A stretch of 7,842 nucleotides of DNA from Mycoplasmataceae bacterium (lineage in GTDB: Bacteria > Bacillota_I > Bacilli_A > Mycoplasmatales > Metamycoplasmataceae): NCBI GenBank assembly GCA_017511585.1, contig JAFWJI010000052.1, positions 1 through 7,842 on the forward strand, in the 5' to 3' direction. Each line of letters begins with the position of its first letter. The stretch's first letter is position 1. Both the position numbers and the translations under genes were made by a program. The notes beneath the pieces were generated by a model. The model had not been told where the DNA came from and searched no databases. It saw only the letters and a list, made by a program, of their open reading frames with translations. Shown here in pieces: positions 1 through 5,967 of the stretch.

Positions 1-393
1 CTAATAAAAGATGTTGAAATTGAACATGCAATTGATTTTATGGTTGTTTCTTCATATAATGGCGATACTAAATCAAGCGGTAATATTAAAATAATTATGG
101 ATTTAAATTCAAATATTGAAAATAAAGATGTTTTAATAATTGAAGATATTATTGATAGTGGTAAAACACTAAATAAAGTAAAAATTAATTTATTAGAAAG
201 AAAACCAAAATCATTTAAGATAATGACTTTACTAGATAAACCATCTAGAAGAAGTGTTGATATTAAACCAGATATCTATGGTTTTGAAGTTCCAGATGAG
301 TTTTTAGTTGGTTTTGGTTTAGATATTAATGAAAAATTAAGAAATTTACCATATATTGGCATTTTCAAAAAGGAATACATTGATAAGCTTTAG
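1..393 (+). CDS. hpt: Hypoxanthine(-guanine) phosphoribosyltransferase, 5'-truncated
   Basis: This cytosolic purine-salvage enzyme transfers the phosphoribosyl group of PRPP to hypoxanthine or guanine, giving IMP or GMP. The reading frame is open from base 1 to the TAG at 391-393, so 130 C-terminal residues are visible of a family length near 180; the start lies upstream of the window. Visible residues include the flexible-loop region (FMVVSSYNGDTKSSG, visible residues 13-27), the PRPP-binding motif VLIIEDIIDSGKTL (visible residues 44-57, with the two acidic residues E48 and D49), the purine-contact LLDKPSRR segment, and the C-terminal GFGLDI...RNLPYIG block, all typical of bacterial Hpt. There is no Trp codon in the visible part. 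degV follows after 39 nt with no terminator between them, so cotranscription is likely (inference). The family call is firm; preference for hypoxanthine over guanine cannot be decided. Confidence 0.95.
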   Translation, partial: LIKDVEIEHAIDFMVVSSYNGDTKSSGNIKIIMDLNSNIENKDVLIIEDIIDSGKTLNKVKINLLERKPKSFKIMTLLDKPSRRSVDIKPDIYGFEVPDEFLVGFGLDINEKLRNLPYIGIFKKEYIDKL

Positions 394-432
394 GAAAATA
401 TAACTAATAAATATGTTAAAATTTTCTACATT

Positions 433-1299
433 ATGAAATTAGCAATAGTTGTAGATTCATCATCAGGTTTAACTGAAAAACAAGCAAAAGAAAGAGGATG
501 ACACTATTTGCCATTATATTTAACAATTGATGGTAAAGAATATAGAGATGGTATTGATTTAACAATTGATAATTTTTTAGATGTATATAAAAAAGATTCT
601 AAAACTCATACATCTTGTACTCCAATTGGTCAGTCTTTAGCATTAATTGAAAAGTTATCAAAAGAAAATGATTTTGTTGTTGTTTATCCAATTAGTATGG
701 AAATTTCATCTCAATATAATAATTTAGAAGTTATTGCTAAACAATATAAAAATGTTTTTGTGGTTAAATCAAAATTAGTTTGTCAATTTATTGTTAGAGA
801 TTTAATGGAATTAGAAAAAGATGTTAAAGAAAATAAATTAACAGTAAGACAAGCAATAGATGTTATTGAAAATCGTGATTATTCTGAAGTAAATGTTTTA
901 TTATATCCAAAAGATATTAACGCTTTAGTTAGAGGAGGTCGTTTAGCACCTTCTGCTGCTAAATTGGCTAAATTATTAAAAATATTCCCGGTTATTGGAT
1001 TAGAAAATGGGAAATTAGAAAAATTCCATAAAGGAGTTACTTTCAACAAAACATTTATAAATACAGTTGTTGATCAATATAAAAAAGTAACTAAAAAATT
1101 AGATAAACAAATTTTATTATTAGATACTGAAAATGAAGATGCTGATAAATTATTACAAGAAGCACTTAATGAAATAGAATATAGTAAAAAAATTATTAGA
1201 TCAAAAATACCACCAGTTATTTCAATCCATACAGGTTATGGAGCAATTGCTGTATTTTTCATGAAATTAAGAGAAGATGTTGATTTTTATAAATTTTAA
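433..1299 (+). CDS. degV: DegV family (FakB-like) fatty-acid-binding protein
   Basis: The gene encodes 288 aa, the usual DegV length. DegV/FakB proteins bind a fatty acid and present it to the kinase FakA for acyl-phosphate formation; this role is family knowledge, not shown here. Seen in the sequence: the N-terminal KLAIVVDSSSGLT (residues 2-14), a TSCTPIG segment (60-66) matching the family 'TSqPs' motif, the RGGRLAPSAAKLAKLL helix region (168-182) followed by the FPVIG strand and ENGKL turn, and the C-terminal HTGYGA (266-271) whose His is the carboxylate-contacting position in FakB proteins. The ATG at 433 is preferred because it restores the conserved first strand. Reading must pass TGA at codon 23 (Trp). 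A TTG at 508 would remove the N-terminal motif and is not credible. No clear Shine-Dalgarno precedes the ATG. It probably lies in an operon with hpt and the downstream membrane protein gene. Confidence 0.93.
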
Positions 1300-1315
1300 T
1301 ATATAAAAATTAACA

Positions 1316-1324
1316 AGAAGGAAG
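1316..1324 (+). promoter_or_regulatory. Ribosome binding site of the BI-1 family gene
   Basis: AGAAGGAAG lies upstream of the ATG at 1336 with core AAGGA at 1318-1322. The 13-nt spacing from the core to the start is longer than usual. It is the only convincing Shine-Dalgarno in the plus-strand genes before the terminator, and it supports translation starting at 1336, well upstream of the internal Met codon at 1570. Confidence 0.5.
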
Positions 1325-1335
1325 TTGTCGCTTTT

Positions 1336-2070
1336 ATGGAAAAAGTTAGAAATAGTTTTTTTAAAAAATATAAATTAGAAAAAACAAATGTTAAATCAAA
1401 TTTATTAACAAAATCTCTTCTTTGAATGTCTTTAGGTTTAATGGTGATAATTTTTGTCGCTTGATTATCATCAAATATCGCTTCATTTCAAAATTTTGTT
1501 CAAAGATTTTCTGGAACTAATTGATTTTTAGCATGAATTATTAACATTGTTTTAATTGTTTCTTTATTTATGACATTACAAAATCCAAAAATTAATATTA
1601 CTATTCCAATCATTCTCTATTGCTTATTTGCTTTTTATGAAGGAATGTTTATAACATCAGCATTAATATTTTCTGGTACAGTTAATGTTTTTAAAAATTT
1701 ATTAATTTACATGATGATACCAGCTAGTATTTTTGCAATAATGGGAATAATTGGATATTTTAATTTAATTGATTTTACAAAATTAATGCCTTTTACTTTA
1801 TTTGCTTCTATTGGTTTAATTATTTTATCATTACTAATTTTATTGTTAAATAGTTGAATGCTTGAATCAATTTATTTAATATTAGCTTCAGTTGTATTTA
1901 TTATTTGAATCGGATTTGATATGCAGATGATTTATCGAACTGATCAAACAATTTATAATTTTAATATCTCAAATAAAGAAATAACAAGAATATCATTTTT
2001 ATTTGGTGTTAAATTGTTTGTTGATTTTATTAATCTACTATATCTAGTAATTAGAATGTTTAGAAGATAA
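1336..2070 (+). CDS. Bax inhibitor-1/YccA family seven-helix membrane protein
   Basis: The protein has 244 aa and about seven hydrophobic segments (near residues 28-45, 63-81, 89-114, 120-140, 150-171, 178-196 and 219-240), so it is an integral membrane protein with a short basic N-terminus. The last helix, FGVKLFVDFINLLYLVIRMF (223-242), matches the BI-1/YccA/YbhL signature LxLYLDFINLFxxLLR. The preceding helix ends WIGFDMQMIY, resembling the family's 'yDtQ' motif. Asp195 and Asp230 therefore occupy the places of the Asp pair that forms the pH-sensitive latch of bacterial homologues such as BsYetJ, a calcium-leak channel. Six in-frame TGA codons are read as Trp (W30, W43, W63, W67, W174, W191). 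The ATG at 1336 has a Shine-Dalgarno-like AAGGA at 1318-1322, spaced a rather long 13 nt; no better in-frame start exists. A terminator follows 22 nt after the stop. The physiological role in mycoplasmas is unknown. Confidence 0.85.
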
Positions 2071-2092
2071 TAAATTAATAATTGAATAATGA

Positions 2093-2119
2093 AAAAACCT
2101 CTATAAAATAGAGGTTTTT
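2093..2119 (+). terminator. Rho-independent terminator, probably bidirectional
   Basis: A perfect 11-bp inverted repeat, AAAAACCTCTA (2093-2103) and TAGAGGTTTTT (2109-2119), encloses the 5-nt loop TAAAA. On the plus strand the stem ends in a T run, 22 nt after the stop of the BI-1 family gene, so it closes the hpt-degV-BI-1 unit. On the minus strand the same hairpin is followed by a run of six T, so it could also stop transcripts coming from rplM-rpsI-tRNA-Ile. It is the best terminator in the window. Confidence 0.88.
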
Positions 2120-2354
2120 AAATAAAAAATTATACTTAAATTAAAGACCTATATAAATACTTTTGTAATTTATATAGAATAACTGGTTCTAAAACTTTTA
2201 TTTATTAGAACCTATACAAAATGAAAATTATTTCTTTTTTTCTTGTTTTCTCTTTTATAACATCAACCTAATGATCAAAAATTTATGTATAAACAATTTT
2301 TGATAGATAAATTTCGATAGATAAATTTATATCAACTATCTTTTACAAGATATA
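2120..2354. other. Gene-free, hairpin-rich convergent spacer
   Basis: No credible gene lies between the terminator at 2093-2119 and the 3' end of tRNA-Ile. The stretch holds several inverted repeats: CTATATAAAT 2149-2158 with ATTTATATAG 2168-2177 (10 bp, 9-nt loop); GGTTCTAA 2185-2192 with TTAGAACC 2205-2212 (8 bp, 12-nt loop); ATCAAAAATT 2274-2283 with AATTTTTGAT 2295-2304 (10 bp, 11-nt loop); a 13-bp stem with a 2-nt bulge at 2300-2335; and TATCTT 2337-2342 with AAGATA 2347-2352 (6 bp, TTAC loop) immediately behind the tRNA. None has a good U tract in either direction, so they are not classical terminators. They would form the 3' trailer of the tRNA transcript. Confidence 0.7.
2302..2329. 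repeat. Tandem 14-nt direct repeat (two copies)
   Basis: GATAGATAAATTT occurs at 2302-2314 and again at 2316-2328. The units are 14 nt long and differ only in their last base (C, then A). The repeat sits in the gene-free spacer behind tRNA-Ile and contributes to the bulged hairpin at 2300-2335. Two copies of an AT-rich unit could be simple slippage. Confidence 0.75.
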
Positions 2355-2431
2355 TGGTGCGAACGAATGGACTTGAACCATCGACCTCACGATTATCAGT
2401 CGTGTGCTCTAACCAGCTGAGCTACGCTCGC
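2355..2431 (-). tRNA. tRNA-Ile (anticodon GAT)
   Basis: The 77-nt minus-strand gene folds as a full cloverleaf: acceptor GCGAGCG (2431-2425) pairs with CGTTCGC (2365-2359, one G-T pair), the D arm is GCTC/GAGC with loop AGCTGGTTA, the anticodon stem is CACGA/TCGTG around loop CTGATAA, and the T arm is GATGG-TTCAAGT-CCATT. The anticodon GAT is at 2397-2395 and reads AUU and AUC codons. The discriminator is A (2358) and the terminal CCA is encoded (2357-2355). The gene lies 71 nt downstream of rpsI on the same strand and may share its transcript. AUA codons, frequent in this window, would need a separate CAT-anticodon tRNA with modified C34, not present here. Confidence 0.96.
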
Positions 2432-2439
2432 ATAATAAA

Positions 2440-2475
2440 ATGTTGATGCTATATTATTTTATAATACAACAACAT
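2440..2475 (-). other. Hairpin between rpsI and tRNA-Ile
   Basis: On the minus strand, ATGTTG (2475-2470) pairs with CAACAT (2445-2440) and TATTAT (2466-2461) with ATAATA (2457-2452), joined by two further pairs with a mismatch and a 3-nt bulge, around the small loop AAA. A short T run (TTTT) follows toward the tRNA. It could be a leaky terminator after rpsI or a processing structure that separates the ribosomal-protein message from the tRNA. The 5' tRNA end begins only 8 nt further on. Confidence 0.5.
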
Positions 2476-2502
2476 ATTTTAAAATAAAAAAATAGTTTTT
2501 TA

Positions 2503-2895
2503 TTAACGTTTTGAGAATTGACGTGCTCTTCTGGCTTTTCTTAAACCAGGTTTTTTACGTTCTTTAATTCTTACATCTCTTGTTAACATTTTTTGTTTTT
2601 TAAGTTTTGGTTTATATTCTTCACTAACTTTTATTAAAGATCTTGCAATACCTAATCTAATGGCTCCTGCTTGACCACTTAATCCACCACCTGATACATT
2701 AGCAGTTATATCTCATTGATTTACTTGTTCAACTATTTCAAAAGGTTGTAAAGCATCTTTGATTAAAATATCAGATTTTAAATAATCTTTTGCCGGAATT
2801 TTATTTATTAAAAATTTTCCACTACCTTTTTTAATTACAACTCTTGCTGAAGAAGATTTTCTTCTACCTAATCCATGATATTTAACATCTGCCAT
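2503..2895 (-). CDS. rpsI: 30S ribosomal protein S9 (uS9)
   Basis: The gene encodes 130 aa, the usual length of bacterial S9, a small-subunit protein whose extended C-terminal tail reaches the P-site tRNA. Seen in the sequence: the N-terminal [14 protein letters not shown] (residues 6-19, family GtGRRKsaiARV), the S9 signature region [19 protein letters not shown] (69-87), and the basic tail [16 protein letters not shown] (115-130) ending in the conserved SKR. Codon 61 is TGA read as Trp; stopping there would remove the diagnostic C-terminal half. It starts 2 nt after the rplM stop and has a good Shine-Dalgarno within the rplM end, which is the universal rplM-rpsI arrangement and implies translational coupling. 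The stop TAA is at 2505-2503. Confidence 0.97.
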
Positions 2896-2897
2896 AA

Positions 2898-3332
2898 TTA
2901 TCTAACCTCTAATTTTTCTGGTTTTTGACTTTCATGTTTATGTTCTGATCCAGCATAAACATATAAATTTTTAAATTGTTTTCTACCTAATTTTGTATGT
3001 GGAATCATACCTTTGATTGCTTTTTCAATAATCATAGTTGGTTTTTTTGCTCTTAATTGAGATGGAGTTGTTGTTTTTAATCCTCCTGGATAACCTGAGT
3101 GGTGGTAGTAGATTTTATCATTTTCTTTATTTGCTGTAAGAACAACTTTTTCAGCATTAATTATTATTATGTTATCTCCCATATCAACATTTGGGGTAAA
3201 AGTAGGTTTATTTTTACCACGTAAATATGAAGCACAAAAAGCAGCTAATCTACCTAAAACTTGACCTTGAGCATCGATTACATATCATTTTTTATCAACT
3301 TCTTTATGTTTAACAATAGTTGTCTGTCTCAT
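2898..3332 (-). CDS. rplM: 50S ribosomal protein L13 (uL13)
   Basis: The protein of 144 aa matches the standard L13 length; it is an early-assembling large-subunit protein. The N-terminus [17 protein letters not shown] (residues 14-30) is the family block W-x-x-(I/V)-DA-x-x-x-x-LGRLA-(S/T). Further on are the [15 protein letters not shown] strand (39-53), [12 protein letters not shown] (75-86), and the L13 signature [20 protein letters not shown] (107-126). The start at 3332 is chosen because it restores the conserved N-terminus; the in-frame ATG at 3182 would lose 50 conserved residues, hidden otherwise by TGA at codon 16 (Trp). An upstream in-frame TAG excludes a longer product. The nearest Shine-Dalgarno, AAAGGA (3354-3349), is 16 nt from the ATG, unusually far. 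It is the first gene of the minus-strand rplM-rpsI unit. Confidence 0.97.
2906..2910 (-). promoter_or_regulatory. Ribosome binding site of rpsI
   Basis: On the minus strand AGAGG (2910-2906) lies inside the last codons of rplM, 10 nt before the rpsI ATG. It confirms the start at 2895 and suggests that rpsI translation is coupled to rplM. Confidence 0.65.
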
Positions 3333-3403
3333 GATAAACTTATTCTATTCCTTTCTATATTTTCTTATCTAAACAAAGTTCTTCAATGAAAATTTATTAA
3401 TTT

Positions 3404-3409
3404 ATTATA
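3404..3409 (-). promoter_or_regulatory. Candidate -10 element for rplM-rpsI
   Basis: On the minus strand TATAAT (3409-3404, in context TATATAAT) lies about 70 nt upstream of the rplM start. There is no recognisable -35 at the expected distance, only an A/T run, which is common in mycoplasmas. Transcription from here would give an untranslated leader of about 65 nt. In such AT-rich DNA a TATAAT by chance is likely, so support is limited. Confidence 0.35.
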
Positions 3410-3475
3410 TAAAAAAATAAATTATTTTTTTTGAATTTTATTGATATATGAATTTATCAAATATGTAATAATTTT

Positions 3476-3481
3476 TATAAT
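3476..3481 (+). promoter_or_regulatory. Candidate -10 element for parE
   Basis: TATAAT lies 30 nt upstream of the parE ATG in the divergent intergenic region, with a weak -35-like TTTATC at 3453-3458 (17-nt spacing). It would give a leader of about 24 nt. A second candidate, TATAGT/TATAAA at 3496-3506, is so close to the ATG that it would produce a nearly leaderless message. Neither can be proven from the sequence. Confidence 0.35.
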
Positions 3482-3511
3482 GTATTAAAATCTAGTATAG
3501 TATAAAAGAAT

Positions 3512-5443
3512 ATGTCAAATTATAGTGCAAAAAATATTGTAACTTTAAAAGGGTTAGAAGCAGTTCGAAAAAGACCAGGAATGTATATAGGTTCTACTGA
3601 TGTAAATGGATTACATCATTTAGTTTGAGAAATTTTTGATAATTCAGTTGATGAAGTTTTAGCTGGTTATGCAACAAATATTAAAATAACATTAAAACAA
3701 GATGGTTCTGTAGTTGTAGAAGATAATGGAAGAGGAATACCTGTTGATAAGCATGCAAATGGAAAAACAGGAGTTGAAACTGTTTTTACCGAATTACATG
3801 CTGGAGGAAAATTTAATAATGAAGCTTATAAAACTTCTGGAGGATTACACGGAGTTGGTTCTTCAGTTGTTAATGCTTTAAGTACTCGTTTAGATGTTAT
3901 TGTTTTTCGAGATAAAAAAGTATATGAAACTAAATTTGAAAATGGAGATAATATTATCCAACCAACAAAAGAAATTGGATTAAGTTCTAAAAGAGGAACA
4001 ATTGTTCAATTTTGACCAAATTATTCAATATTTAAAAATGCTAAATTATCTTATGAAGTAATTTGTGAAAGATTAAGAGAAGCTGCTTTTTTATTATCTA
4101 ATTTAAAAATAACAGTTGTTGATGAAAATACAAAACAAAAAGAAGAGTTTTTTTATGCCGAAGGAATTAAATCATTTGTTAGTTTTGTTAATCAAAATAA
4201 AACTACAATTTCTAACACATTTTATACTAGTCAAAAAGATCCAAAAACAGGTATTGAAGTAGAAATTGGTCTTCAATATAATGATGGATATAGTGAAACA
4301 ATTATTTCTTTTGCAAATAATGTTAAAACAAGAGATGGTGGTTCTCATGAATCTTCTTTTAAATTAGCTCTAACAAAAGCAGTTAATGATTATGCTAGAG
4401 AAAAAGGATTTTTAAAATCTAAAGACATTAATTTTGAAGGTTCAGATATTAGAGAAGGTTTAGTAGCAATTATTTCTGTAAAAGTTCCTGAAGCTTTATT
4501 AGAATTTGTTGGTCAAACAAAAGATAAATTATCAACTCCTGAAGTTAAAAAAGTAGTTGATGATATATTTCAAAAATACTTTTATTTTTGATTAAATGAA
4601 AATAAGAAAAATTCAGAAAAAATACTTTTAAAATCAAAACAATCTAAAGAAGCTCGAGAAGCTGCTAGAAAAGCAAGAAATGAAAGTAGAAAAGCAAAAG
4701 ATAAAATGTCAGAAACAAAAATCCTTTCTGGTAAATTAACTCCTGCTCAATCTACAAAAGCTCATGAAAGAGAATTGTATTTAGTTGAAGGTGATTCAGC
4801 TGGTGGTTCTGCAAAATTAGGAAGAGATCGAAGATTCCAAGCAATTTTACCTTTAAAAGGTAAAGTGTTAAATACAGAAAAAGCACGTTTAATTGATATT
4901 TTAAAAAATGAAGAAATAGCAACAATCATTAATTGTATTAATGCTGGAATTGGTTCTGATTTTAAAGTCAAAGATTCTAAATATCACAAAATAATTATTA
5001 TGACAGATGCTGATACTGATGGAGCTCATATTCAAATCCTTTTATTAACTTTTTTCTTTAGATATATGAAACCATTAATTAATGCTGGTATGTTATATAT
5101 TGCTCAACCTCCATTATTTAAAGTAAGTTATTCTAAAAATAACAAAAAAGAAAACATTTACTTTTGATCAGAAAAAGAATTAAAACAATTTATAAATAGT
5201 ACAAATAATAAAAATTTAGAAATTCAAAGATATAAAGGATTGGGTGAAATGAATTCAGACCAATTATGAGAAACAACAATGAATCCAAAAACTAGAACTT
5301 TAATCAAAGTAACAATTGAAGATGAAGCAATTATTGAAAGAAGAGTTTCAACACTAATGGGTGATGCTGTTGAGCCTAGAAAAGAATGAATTAATAAAAA
5401 TGTCGAATTTTCTTTAGAAGATAATTATGAATTTGAAAAATAA
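3512..5443 (+). CDS. parE: DNA topoisomerase IV subunit B (ATPase)
   Basis: The gene encodes 643 aa, full length for Gram-positive-type ParE. It is the ATPase and TOPRIM half of topoisomerase IV, which works with ParC to decatenate daughter chromosomes. GHKL ATPase domain: E40 (catalytic base) and N44 in EIFDNSVDE (40-48), DNGRGIP (71-77), and the ATP lid TSGGLHGVG (108-116). TOPRIM domain: [11 protein letters not shown] (424-434) with E426, and DADTDG (499-504) with the metal-binding D499/D501/D503; then [10 protein letters not shown] (572-581). SGKLTPAQS (406-414) and [14 protein letters not shown] are ParE-type; GyrB has PGKLADC at the former site. Trp is encoded by TGA six times, including codon 39, so the gene looks fragmented under the standard code. 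No strong Shine-Dalgarno precedes the ATG. parC follows after one small intervening gene. Confidence 0.96.
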
Positions 5444-5495
5444 TTAATATTATTTTTGTTGAATTTTCATAATTTGATTTAAAATTTTAAAAATT

Positions 5496-5945
5496 ATGTT
5501 TAAAAGTAGAAGAAAGAAAAAAGTAAATTTATTTAAAGAAAAATTAATTGAAAATAAATTTAGTGATGATGAAGTTAAATCATTAATACCAATTTATAAT
5601 AGGATATTAAAATTATCTAATATATTTCTTGCAAACATTTTAATGGTTGTAACATCTATTTTAGTTTTAATTATTGCAGCAACTTTAAAAAATAAAGAAA
5701 TAGAAAATACTAAAAAGTTTTTATTTTGAATTTTTGGTATATTAATAGCAATTTTAACTATTATCCAATTTGTAGTATCAATATTATTATTTATCAAAGT
5801 TTTATTTAAATCTTTTTCAATAAAAGAGATGCGAAATAAAGTTTTTATATGAGCAATTCTTTCAATAATTCCAGTATTATCTTTTATTGCCTTTTTTATA
5901 ATGAAATGAAAAATTTCAAACATTTATAAATACAGAAAAAATTAA
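5496..5945 (+). CDS. Unrecognised small three-helix membrane protein
   Basis: I do not recognise this 149-aa protein. It begins with a very basic segment (KSRRKKK, residues 3-9) and a charged amphipathic stretch to about residue 38, followed by three hydrophobic helices near residues 41-63, 76-104 and 115-136, and ends with a basic tail (KYRKN). Under the positive-inside rule the N-terminus is probably cytoplasmic. Three TGA codons are read as Trp (W79, W119, W137); the second half is lost if they are read as stops. It lies 52 nt after parE and 22 nt before parC on the same strand, with no terminator on either side, so it is likely cotranscribed with topoisomerase IV. No clear Shine-Dalgarno is seen. 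Coding is supported by an open table-4 frame filling the gap between two genes and by coherent membrane topology; a function cannot be assigned. Confidence 0.75.
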
Positions 5946-5967
5946 ATCTTAGTTTAATAGAAAATTT

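Noticed and set aside
508..1299. A TTG start for degV at 508
   Set aside because: The frame continues upstream through TGA (Trp23) to an ATG at 433, and that extension carries the conserved DegV N-terminal strand and DSSSGL motif.
2221..2271. A 16-codon plus-strand ORF (MKIISFFLVFSFITST) resembling the start of a lipoprotein signal peptide
   Set aside because: It is very short, has no Shine-Dalgarno and no lipobox or downstream coding continuation. A decayed lipoprotein gene is possible but unsupported.
3441..3460. TTGATA...TATCAA inverted repeat in the divergent promoter region as an operator
   Set aside because: The 6-bp arms with an 8-nt spacer are too short and AT-rich to distinguish from chance.
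4762..4971. A minus-strand ORF inside parE
   Set aside because: It is antisense to the strongly conserved TOPRIM region of ParE.
3512..5443. Fragmentation of parE, the BI-1 gene, rpsI and parC by stop codons, suggesting pseudogenes
   Set aside because: All interruptions are TGA and fall at Trp-compatible sites; with table 4 each frame is intact and full length.
5594..5923. A minus-strand ORF of 109 codons opposite the small membrane protein gene
   Set aside because: It is antisense to a plus-strand frame that has coherent helices and fits the gap between parE and parC; no start signal or recognisable motif is seen.
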